Origin: GCA-2725625 sp964574215
Lineage (GTDB): Bacteria; Pseudomonadota; Alphaproteobacteria; Rhodospirillales; UBA2165
Direction of reading: 5' to 3'
DNA: 52,212 nt
Assembly: GCA_964574215.1 (NCBI GenBank)
Contig: CAZNLR010000038.1
Location: forward strand, 1 to 52,212
The notes below the pieces were generated by a model that was given only the letters and a program-made list of their open reading frames with translations, had not been told where the DNA came from and ran no database searches. Positions 43,304-50,203 of the stretch are shown here, one piece after another (within the stretch, counting starts at the first letter, position 1; each line of letters opens with the position of its first letter). The position numbers and the translations under genes are program-made.

Positions 43304-43858
43304 ATGCGCAGTTTACTGGCTGTATTAATGCTGATTGCCGGGTTAGCCCCAATCCATGAGGTGAAGGCCAACCAGGACGATTTGCGGCTTGAACCCCTGT
43401 TCTCCCAATTGCGCGCCGTCAAGAATCCATCAGAAGCCAAAATTCTCGAAGGAGCGATCTGGCGCATCTGGATTGAATCCTCCAATGAGGAAGTCTCTCA
43501 AATATTGGCGCGTGGTATCCGATTTATGAATGTTGGCGATTTGAGGCCGGCATTGGCGGCGTTCAGTAAAGTCACCCGATTGGCGCCCGACTTCGCCGAA
43601 GGTTGGAACAAGCGGGCGACAATTTACTTTTTGCTCAAGGATTATTCGGCCTCGGTCGTTGATATCGCCCGGACCCTGAGGCTGGAGCCCCGTCATTTCG
43701 GCGCCCTTTCCGGGTTGGGGTTGATTAATGCGGCCATGGGGCGGGACAAGGCCGCCATCAAGGCTTTCTCCAAGGCGCTCGCCATCAACCCGCACATGCC
43801 GGGCGCCCGAATTCATATGGAAGAACTAATGAGACGGCTGAGGGGAGAGGAGACCTAA
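43304..43858 (+). CDS. Exported TPR-repeat protein
   Basis: About 184 residues. A signal peptide (MRSLLAVLMLIAGLAPIHEVKA) is followed by a helical domain with about three TPR units: GIRFMNVGDLRPALAAFSKVTRLAPDFAEGWNKRATIY, LKDYSASVVDIARTLRLEPRHFGALSGLGLINAAMGR and DKAAIKAFSKALAINPHMPGA. TPR proteins bring partners together and have no activity of their own. I used the ATG at 43304 since it gives a proper signal peptide. A GTG at 43268 would add 12 polar residues. Its last codon overlaps the end of the convergent flagellin-like gene by 4 bases, stop codons interlocked. Confidence 0.85.
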   Translation: MRSLLAVLMLIAGLAPIHEVKANQDDLRLEPLFSQLRAVKNPSEAKILEGAIWRIWIESSNEEVSQILARGIRFMNVGDLRPALAAFSKVTRLAPDFAEGWNKRATIYFLLKDYSASVVDIARTLRLEPRHFGALSGLGLINAAMGRDKAAIKAFSKALAINPHMPGARIHMEELMRRLRGEET

Positions 43859-44970
43859 AGTCCCATCATGCCGAATACCCCAGGGGCCTTGGGTATGGGG
43901 GAGGCCATCATCATCATATTTTCGACCAGACCCTGATTGGCGTTGGAGATCATGTTGATGTTGTTGATCGCCAAGGTCATTTTGAGGTTCGCCGCGCGGG
44001 TCTTGGCGGCACTCTCGGTAATCTGCTCGTTAACGATATTGGCCGAATCCTCTTCCGCATTGGCGATCTTTTTCTTGATCAGATCGAAATTGCCTTCGAG
44101 CAGCGTTGTTTTGGCGGTGATAAGGCTCGCCGTGCTGTCGAAATACTCGATCGCCGCTTCGATGTCGTCGATGGCTTCCTGCACCGACGTGTCATCGGCG
44201 AAATCGTTATAATATTCCGCATTTAGCAGTCCCAAACCGCCCCGCTGAACGGTGCCGGTAATGGTGTCGGTGCCGTTGGTCAAGGTCACGCTTTCGTCCG
44301 ATGAATCGTAGCTGGAAACCGTCATATTGTCGGCGGATATTTCGACACCGGTCGTTTCACCCGAGCCGTCGGAGCTATATTCGCGATAAACATTGTCGCC
44401 TTCGTGAAACTGCCAGTAATCGCCATCGGCGTCCTGAATCTGGAAACGGGTTCCCAGATAGCCGCCTTCGATTTCGGTATAGGCGCCGCCATCGGTGATT
44501 TTGGCGCTGATGGTATCGGTTTCCCAATCGGGTCCCAGCGTGTTGCCGATCAGATTGACGTTTTTGTAATCGATAATCTGATTGGCACCATCCACTTTCG
44601 AATTAATTTTATCCAAATACTCATTGAAATCGGCTGCGGCGGTAGCCCGTGCCGCATCGTCGGTGGAGCCCAGCAGCAATTCCAAATCCGTTTTCATATC
44701 ATCGAGATATTTTTCCACAAACCCGGCGGCGCTTTTGGCCTTGGTCGTGACGGCGATGTTATTGGCGACTTTTTCCTTGAAGGCCGAGAGTTTTACGACT
44801 TCGCGGCGCGCCCGGTGATACCTGCGGTCGGAAAAATCGACCGCCTGGTCGGGACGCTCTTCCTGCATACGTTCGACCAGCCGCTCAGAAATGGTGACGA
44901 GCGAATCCATTCCCGAAAAATGGTTGGTGTTCAAACGAATGTTTATGATGTCGTTGATACTTGCGACCAT
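43855..44970 (-). CDS. Flagellin-like protein (divergent; no standard N-terminal D0 region)
   Basis: A 371-residue secreted-type protein rich in Asp, Glu, Thr, Ser and Asn, with no Cys. Helical ends flank a beta-rich variable centre (about 150-260: WETDTISAKITDGG, VSSYDSSDESVTLTNGTDT). The C-terminal helix (ESAAKTRAANLKMTLAINNI, ISNANQG) resembles the flagellin C-terminus. The segment NNIAVTTKAKSAAGFVEKYLDDM resembles flagellin D1. The first 60 residues do not match a normal flagellin start. It could be a flagellin paralogue, a hook-filament-like or another filament protein. I chose the ATG at 44970 because GAGG lies 6 bases before it. No other flagellar gene is in the window. Confidence is moderate. 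Confidence 0.6.
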   Translation of the reverse strand: MVASINDIINIRLNTNHFSGMDSLVTISERLVERMQEERPDQAVDFSDRRYHRARREVVKLSAFKEKVANNIAVTTKAKSAAGFVEKYLDDMKTDLELLLGSTDDAARATAAADFNEYLDKINSKVDGANQIIDYKNVNLIGNTLGPDWETDTISAKITDGGAYTEIEGGYLGTRFQIQDADGDYWQFHEGDNVYREYSSDGSGETTGVEISADNMTVSSYDSSDESVTLTNGTDTITGTVQRGGLGLLNAEYYNDFADDTSVQEAIDDIEAAIEYFDSTASLITAKTTLLEGNFDLIKKKIANAEEDSANIVNEQITESAAKTRAANLKMTLAINNINMISNANQGLVENMMMMASPIPKAPGVFGMMGL

Positions 44971-45239
44971 TCTAGTCCTCAATTGCAGACCCAAGGGTGG
45001 CCCGCGTCATCTATCATCTTTTACGATCCGATATTCTATCGGCTTAAAGTTACCGTCCCGTAAACGGCACAGTATTTATATGGACATTATTGTAACAAAT
45101 TCCATGACTGATTGCACTTGAATTCCGTAAACTCCAAGATTCTTTGGGGTGATGCCTTATATCTTGTTGATTTATTTGAAATATACCGCTCAACTACGTC
45201 ACTACAAAACGGCGAATATTTGTGTGAAAGGGCAGGGAG

Positions 45240-45953
45240 ATGACAAGCAATCACGTCGCTTTGATCGTCGGCGCCGGATCGGGCCTCAGCGCGTCTTTGG
45301 CCCGCCGATTTGCCGCCGAAGGGATGAATATAGCCCTGGCGGCCCGCAGTATCGACAAGCTGACCGGGCTGACGGATAACGTGGGCGGGAAAGCCTATCA
45401 ATGCGATGCCGCCGACCCCGATCAGGTGGCCGGACTTTTTTCCTCGGTGACGGAGGATTTGGGCGCGCCGGAACTGGTGGTCTATAACGCCAGCCGCCGG
45501 GTGCGGGGGCCAATCACCGAAATCGATCCGTCGGAAGTTAAAACCGCCTTGATGACCACGGTCTACGGCGGATTCCTGGTGGGTCAACAGGCCGCTAAGT
45601 TGATGGTGCCGGCGGGAAGCGGCACCATCCTCTTTACCGGCGCTTCAGCCGGTGTGAAGGGTTTCGCCAACTCCGCCACCTTTGCCATGGGTAAGTTCGG
45701 GCTCCGGGGTTTGGCTCAGAGCATGGCCAGGGAACTGCATCCGCAGAACATCCATGTCGCCCACGTGGTGATCGACGGTGGCATACTCAATCCGGAAACG
45801 GGAAGGGGACCGGTCAGGGCCGCTGACCAGTCGGGTGACGACATTTGGCTTCTTCCCGACGAGATTGCCGAGACCTATTTCCATCTCCACCAGCAGCACC
45901 GTAGCGCCTGGGCCTGGGAGATTGAACTGCGGCCCTGGGTGGAAAAATTTTGA
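45240..45953 (+). CDS. Short-chain dehydrogenase/reductase (SDR) family protein with Phe for the catalytic Tyr
   Basis: A 237-residue Rossmann protein. The NAD(P) loop is LIVGAGSGLSASLARRFAAEG, and the NNAG-like segment is VVYNASRR. The catalytic Ser region is LFTGASAGVKGFANSATFAMGKFGLRG. Where classical SDRs have Y-x3-K, it has F-A-M-G-K, so the Tyr that carries the proton is absent while Lys and Ser remain. A subfamily with this F is known among SDRs. Its reaction is uncertain. AAAGGG lies 7 bases before the ATG. The gene stands alone, 65 bases upstream of the proline dehydrogenase gene. Confidence 0.88.
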   Translation: MTSNHVALIVGAGSGLSASLARRFAAEGMNIALAARSIDKLTGLTDNVGGKAYQCDAADPDQVAGLFSSVTEDLGAPELVVYNASRRVRGPITEIDPSEVKTALMTTVYGGFLVGQQAAKLMVPAGSGTILFTGASAGVKGFANSATFAMGKFGLRGLAQSMARELHPQNIHVAHVVIDGGILNPETGRGPVRAADQSGDDIWLLPDEIAETYFHLHQQHRSAWAWEIELRPWVEKF

Positions 45954-46018
45954 GCGTTGAAAAATTCTAAGTGTGGAATTTGACAATCAAATGACTGATG
46001 GTTTGATAAGGACATTAA

Positions 46019-46987
46019 ATGGGTAGGCTGGCCGAAAGCAGACTATTCGGCCGGTTGATGGAAAAGAACCCGGTCACTCAAGGTCTCTCGAAAAAATTGA
46101 TCGGCGGCGACAATCTCGAATCTGCCATGCCCATGCTGACGGCGCTCCGCCGCCAGGGATTTGCCACGTCTCTCCATTATCTGGGCGAGAATGAGAAAAA
46201 AGCCGATCTGGTAACGGAAAACGTGCGCGAGATCATGGAAGCCATTCATGCACTGGCTGATGGCAACTTCGATATTTATCTCTCTTTAACGGCGTCGCAA
46301 ATTGGTTACGTCATTTCCGATGAAACCGGCGAGCGCAACGCCTTCCGCATCGGTGAACGGCTGAGGGAATTAGCCAGTTCTCGGTTTGAACTGGAAACCT
46401 CCCAAGGGGACCGGAATTTTCTAATGTTCGATATGGGGGCTTACGACTATGTGGAAAAGACTCTTATGTTGCGGGGACGATTGTCGCGGCAGGGTGTGCC
46501 CACCGCCGTCACCATCCAAGCCAATTTGCACCGTAGCGAAGAGGATGTCCGGGCCCTGATCGCCGATCGGGCGACCATCCGGCTGGTCAAGGGCTGCTAT
46601 AGCGGTCAGGAGGAATTTTACCTCACCGATAAAACCGATATTGAACAAAATTATCTACGGCTAGCCAGCATTATGCTGTCCGACGACGCCTATGTGGAAG
46701 GTGTCCTGCCCATATTTGCCACCCAGGACCCCGGACTTTTCGAAGAACTCATTCCGATGTTGCAGCCCTGCGGCTGGCAGCCCGGCAGTTATGAATTCGA
46801 AATGTATTACGGCATCCGGCCCAAGCTTCAAAAGAAACTGAAAGACGAAGGCCACAAGGTACGGATTTATATGCCCTTCGGCCGGGAATGGTGGGCCTAC
46901 GCCGCCCGCCGCGTCAGCGAACATCCCAGCCTGATGAAATCAGCCATCGGCGCCAAGGCGAAGACCAAGGAAAGGGATGACGGATAA
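46019..46987 (+). CDS. Monofunctional proline dehydrogenase
   Basis: A 322-residue FAD-dependent TIM-barrel enzyme oxidising proline to pyrroline-5-carboxylate, with electrons going to quinone. Family motifs are AVTIQANLHRSEEDV, IRLVKGCYSGQEEFYL (Lys and Arg around FAD), PIFATQDPGLFEEL, FEMYYGIRPKLQKKL and the C-terminal YMPFGREWWAYAARRVSEHP. In that C-terminal motif the Arg pair is the proline-carboxylate anchor. Most Gram-negative bacteria fuse this domain to P5C dehydrogenase in PutA. Here it is separate, and no P5C dehydrogenase is in the window. AAGGACATTAA precedes the ATG, a good ribosome-binding site. Confidence 0.9.
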   Translation: MGRLAESRLFGRLMEKNPVTQGLSKKLIGGDNLESAMPMLTALRRQGFATSLHYLGENEKKADLVTENVREIMEAIHALADGNFDIYLSLTASQIGYVISDETGERNAFRIGERLRELASSRFELETSQGDRNFLMFDMGAYDYVEKTLMLRGRLSRQGVPTAVTIQANLHRSEEDVRALIADRATIRLVKGCYSGQEEFYLTDKTDIEQNYLRLASIMLSDDAYVEGVLPIFATQDPGLFEELIPMLQPCGWQPGSYEFEMYYGIRPKLQKKLKDEGHKVRIYMPFGREWWAYAARRVSEHPSLMKSAIGAKAKTKERDDG

Positions 46988-47068
46988 ATTAACTTCCGTT
47001 CAAAAATACCACTGCCAAAATCACGAGAACGCCATTTGCAACATTTCCCTTGTTTATCACAGATATTA

Positions 47069-47096
47069 AGCTAATATAATTAGCTAACAATGTTAG
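47069..47096. promoter_or_regulatory. Double palindrome over a -10 box (candidate MarR operator)
   Basis: AGCTAAT-ATA-ATTAGCT (47069-47085, perfect 7-3-7) contains TATAAT at 47075-47080. It is followed by CTAAC-AAT-GTTAG (47084-47096, perfect 5-3-5). A second TATAAT lies at 47097-47102. It is just upstream of an operon that encodes a MarR regulator, which likely represses itself here. Confidence 0.7.
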
Positions 47097-47121
47097 TATA
47101 ATGTCCAGGGAGGTAAAAGTT

Positions 47122-47790
47122 ATGACCACACCACCGAAACCGACGGTAACCGTAGAAGCCGAACCGTTCATTCCTTATGTAACGCATGAAGATTTTGATC
47201 CCAGCATCAAGCCGATTTTGGATCCTTATATGGAGCGCATGGGGTTCCTCCCCAATGCTTTAAAACTGTATGCCCATCGTCCGGATATCGCCGTCACCCT
47301 GTTCACCCTGAACAGCAAAATAATGCGCGATGAGACGTCGACGCTGCCGCAACTACTCAAGCGAAAAGTGGCGGTAATCTGCTGCGCCATCAACGGCTGT
47401 TCCTATTGTACGGCGCATTCCTGTTCCATGTTGAAGCGGCCAAACACCGGCAATCCGATGCTCAACGAAGGGTGGGAGGTCAGCGAAGAGGAACTGCAGG
47501 GGATCATCTCGGGCGAAGCCGCACCAGCCGATGACATGGAGCGCGTCGCCTTTTCCTATGCGCGGGCCGCGACGGAAGATCCGACCAGCGTGCCGCGGGA
47601 ACTGCTTGATGAATTAGCCGAACATCTGACGCCACCGCAAATTGTCGAACTCGCCTGCGTGATCGGATTTTGGAAATTCTACAACACAGTCCACGACAGT
47701 CTCCACATTCCCATCGAGAGCCATCTGTTGGAAGATACCGGCTATGTGAACGTCGCGCCGAGCCACGCTTACGGCAACGCAGCGGAGTAA
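47122..47790 (+). CDS. Carboxymuconolactone decarboxylase/AhpD-like family protein
   Basis: A 222-residue, all-helical protein of the CMD fold. The redox motif CCAINGCSYCTAHSC holds the C-x2-C and a nearby His that relay protons in AhpD-type peroxidase partners. LLKRKVAVICCAINGCSYC and the later ELACVIGFWKFYNTVHDSL are family signatures. It may protect against peroxides or act as a decarboxylase-like enzyme. I chose the ATG at 47122, since AGGGAGG lies 8 bases before it. The in-frame ATG at 47101 overlaps a -10 box and has no ribosome-binding site. It forms an operon with the MarR gene 8 bases downstream. Confidence 0.85.
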   Translation: MTTPPKPTVTVEAEPFIPYVTHEDFDPSIKPILDPYMERMGFLPNALKLYAHRPDIAVTLFTLNSKIMRDETSTLPQLLKRKVAVICCAINGCSYCTAHSCSMLKRPNTGNPMLNEGWEVSEEELQGIISGEAAPADDMERVAFSYARAATEDPTSVPRELLDELAEHLTPPQIVELACVIGFWKFYNTVHDSLHIPIESHLLEDTGYVNVAPSHAYGNAAE

Positions 47791-47798
47791 TCTGGAAA

Positions 47799-48332
47799 AT
47801 GCCGAACCTAAAACCTACCATTGAGGCGTCCGCCCTTCTGGATGGCAGCGATGACCAGCGCTTCCGCCAGATGCTCTACGATCTTATGCACCTGGAATCC
47901 TTCATGCGGCGGGCGCGGGAACGTCTGGGCGCCTCGATTGGCGTTTCCGGCGCCGCCTATTCGATATTTATGAAGGTGGCGGAAGCGGCTGATAAAGACG
48001 GCATCCGGGTGATCGATGTGGCGGAAAAACTCCACGTTACAGGCGCCTTCGTCACCCGGGAGAGCAATCAACTGGTGAAGTCGGGATTGGTCGTCAAACG
48101 TCCCGATCCTGAAGACGGCCGCTCGGTGCGTCTGATGATAACGGAGGAGGCCCGGCGCCGTTTACAGACATTGGCGCCCATGTTGCGCTCCATTAACGGC
48201 CACCTGTTCGGCCACATGAGCCGCGAGGAATTCGATACGTTTTCCGGCATAACGGCACGAATTTCCGCTCAAGCCGACGGTTTGGCCGCTGACCAGCTCG
48301 AAACGATTACCCAGGATATCGCCGCCGAGTAG
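47799..48332 (+). CDS. MarR-family transcriptional regulator
   Basis: A 177-residue winged helix-turn-helix protein. The DNA-binding part (about 60-125) has VIDVAEKLHVTGAFVTRESNQLVKSGLVVKRPDPEDGRSVRLMIT, with the recognition helix and the D-x-R-S wing typical of MarR. Flanking helices form the dimer interface. MarR proteins repress their own operon and release DNA when bound by small phenolic or oxidant-related ligands. Here the palindromes at 47069-47096 are the likely operator. The ATG at 47799 is 8 bases after the CMD stop, and an upstream open frame is not coding. Confidence 0.93.
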   Translation: MPNLKPTIEASALLDGSDDQRFRQMLYDLMHLESFMRRARERLGASIGVSGAAYSIFMKVAEAADKDGIRVIDVAEKLHVTGAFVTRESNQLVKSGLVVKRPDPEDGRSVRLMITEEARRRLQTLAPMLRSINGHLFGHMSREEFDTFSGITARISAQADGLAADQLETITQDIAAE

Positions 48333-48344
48333 GTTAAGTCCGCT

Positions 48345-48378
48345 CCGGATAAGTCTGAAACTGAGAAGACTGGTCCGG
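48345..48378 (+). terminator. Hairpin downstream of the marR gene
   Basis: CCGGA-ta-AGTCT pairs with AGACT-gg-TCCGG: 5 + 5 bp around a 2x2 internal loop, 10-base apical loop. There is no T-run, so termination is uncertain. It lies between marR and the RidA-like gene. Confidence 0.45.
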
Positions 48379-48521
48379 TATTAGTCAGGTGCGGATAATG
48401 TTATAAAATTGAGAAATACCACTTTTTTCTGGTGAGATAGGTGAATTCTATTGGATATGGTCATCCGGTCAATCTGTTTGAATTTGTTCATATATAAACG
48501 ATGTCGAAATTGGAGGCAGAA

Positions 48522-48905
48522 ATGACAAAATTCTTCAACCCGGTATCAATAACGCCACCTTTCAATCCCTACAGCCATGGCGCCCTGGTGGAAGAGGGGT
48601 CGGAAATTTTGTATCTCGCCGGACAGGTCGGGTCGGATATCGATGGAAACATAGCGTCAGATTTTGAAGATCAGATCCGTCAAACCTACGCCAATATCGA
48701 GGCCATTTTGAACGATGCCGGTATGGATCTGACCAATATCGTAAAGACGACCACGTATCTGACCGATCGTAAAAATCTCCAGCCCATGCGTGAATTCAGA
48801 AAGGAAATCCTGGGGGATCACAAACCGGCCCATACGTTATTGATCGTGTCGGGTTTGGCCTATGAAGAATTTCTTATTGAGGTGGAGTGCGTGGCGGCAA
48901 CCTAA
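48522..48905 (+). CDS. RidA/YjgF family protein without the canonical Arg
   Basis: A 127-residue trimer-forming protein of the Rid fold. Family features are YSHGALVEEGSEILYLAGQVGSD, TYANIEAILNDAGMDLTNIVKTTTYLTD and IEVECVAAT. In enamine-deaminating RidA the segment P-A-R-S carries the Arg (105 in E. coli) that binds the substrate carboxylate. Here the same place reads P-A-H-T, so the 2-aminoacrylate deaminase reaction is doubtful. Other Rid subfamilies lacking Arg have unknown functions. I chose the ATG at 48522 because GGAGG lies 6 bases before it. The frame from 48501 is longer but has no site. It lies just before the TctC gene. Confidence 0.88.
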   Translation: MTKFFNPVSITPPFNPYSHGALVEEGSEILYLAGQVGSDIDGNIASDFEDQIRQTYANIEAILNDAGMDLTNIVKTTTYLTDRKNLQPMREFRKEILGDHKPAHTLLIVSGLAYEEFLIEVECVAAT

Positions 48906-49002
48906 AATCGGCGAGGATGCTCCGGAGCAATTATTGAAATAATTTTAAAGAGCATTTATAACAAAAAGATAAATAAATAAGCGAACGTCTAGGGAGGATA
49001 AA

Positions 49003-50094
49003 ATGAAAAAAGTAACGTGTTTTGCATCTGCAGCGTTGGTATTCGCCGGCGCTGCAATATTGGCCAATCCGGCCCAGGCCGCATCGGGCCTGGAAGGAAA
49101 AACAGTCACTGTCGTCATGGGATTGGGCCCTGCCTCGGCCGGTACGACGGTTGGGCGAATCCTGTCCAAACATCTTGGTAATTTTGTCGAAGGCAAACCA
49201 ACATTTATCGTCAAGAATATGCCGGGCGCAGGATTGATGAAGGCCCACAAATTTTTACTCGGCAAAGCCCGCAAAGACGGCACCACTATTTATTACGGCC
49301 CGCGGCGCCCGGTTGGAGAAATTTTCAAAACACCGGGCATGAATTTTTCCTATAAAAAATTTACCGCCTTGGGTGGCGTCCAAGTGGCGAGTCTGGTCAT
49401 CTACGCCCGCAATGATACGGTGGGCGGCGGATTAAAATCGGCCGGCGATATCGTTAAATCCACCAATCTCAAATATGGCGGTCTGTCGGCGACCCAGGCG
49501 CGTATGATTATCACCATGCTGGGCCTGGATATGATCGGCGCCAAATACAAATTCGTTTCCGGATACCGCGGCAGCGGTAAAATTCGGGCGGCCATCCTCA
49601 GCAATGAAATTAATGTGGCGACGGATGCGGCTCATGCCTACCTTCGCCAGGCTGTTCCTCAGCTGGTCAAAAAAGGTATTGCCAAACCGTTGTTCCATGT
49701 GCCTCTAACGGACAACGCCGGCAACCTGATGAAAAGCCCGATGGTCCCCGACATTCCAACCATCGGAGAACTCTACAAGAGCGTTCATGGCAAAGCCCCC
49801 TCCGGCGTTCAATGGGATGCCATCAAGACGTTGATCAAAGTCGATCAAACCATGCAGCATGTATTCTTGGGCCCGCCCGGCATGGATAAAAAGGCCGCCG
49901 CGGCAATCCGCAAAGCGATCGTTCCTGCCTTCACCAGTGCAGCCTACAAAGCCGAGGCGACGAAAGTTCTCAGCTATGCACCGGAACCTGTCGATTGGCA
50001 GCGGGCGGAGAAAATACTGGCCTCCGCTTCGGGTGCGTCAAAGGAAGTTGCAACTTTCTTGGAAGCTTTCGTCAAGAAAAAGCAGCGCAAGTAA
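49003..50094 (+). CDS. tctC: Tripartite tricarboxylate transporter substrate-binding protein (TctC/Bug family)
   Basis: A 363-residue periplasmic binding protein. A signal peptide (basic start, ASAALVFAGAAILANPAQA, cleavage near AQAA) is followed by the TctC/Bug fold with VTVVMGLGPASAGTTVGRIL, PTFIVKNMPGAGLMKAHKFL and LKYGGLSATQARMI. The C-terminal part has HVFLGPPGMDKKAAAAIRKAIV. Bug proteins bind various carboxylates. TAGGGAGG just before the ATG is a strong ribosome-binding site. A perfect hairpin separates it from the permease gene, as in the TRAP clusters. Confidence 0.88.
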   Translation: MKKVTCFASAALVFAGAAILANPAQAASGLEGKTVTVVMGLGPASAGTTVGRILSKHLGNFVEGKPTFIVKNMPGAGLMKAHKFLLGKARKDGTTIYYGPRRPVGEIFKTPGMNFSYKKFTALGGVQVASLVIYARNDTVGGGLKSAGDIVKSTNLKYGGLSATQARMIITMLGLDMIGAKYKFVSGYRGSGKIRAAILSNEINVATDAAHAYLRQAVPQLVKKGIAKPLFHVPLTDNAGNLMKSPMVPDIPTIGELYKSVHGKAPSGVQWDAIKTLIKVDQTMQHVFLGPPGMDKKAAAAIRKAIVPAFTSAAYKAEATKVLSYAPEPVDWQRAEKILASASGASKEVATFLEAFVKKKQRK

Positions 50095-50110
50095 AATAGC
50101 AGAACGCAGG

Positions 50111-50143
50111 TTAACGCCCGCCCCGGTCGGCGGGCGTTAATTT
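50111..50143 (+). terminator. Strong hairpin between tctC and tctA (terminator/attenuator)
   Basis: Perfect 12-bp stem TTAACGCCCGCC / GGCGGGCGTTAA, 6-base loop, followed by TTT. It begins 17 bases after the tctC stop and would reduce expression of the permease relative to the binding protein. Confidence 0.8.
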
Positions 50144-50203
50144 ATGGCGTTTCCATTGTAAAGCCTTCAAATTCGTTCATGCGTTTATTTATAATGGCGG
50201 CAT

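Noticed and set aside
45036..45043. Sigma-28-like -10 (GCCGATAG on the minus strand) before the flagellin-like gene
   Set aside because: The -10 is good but no TAAA -35 is at the required distance, and the match is part of the small palindrome CCGATA-TTC-TATCGG.
47101..47121. ATG at 47101 as start of the CMD gene
   Set aside because: It overlaps a TATAAT and lacks an upstream ribosome-binding site, while AGGGAGG precedes the ATG at 47122.
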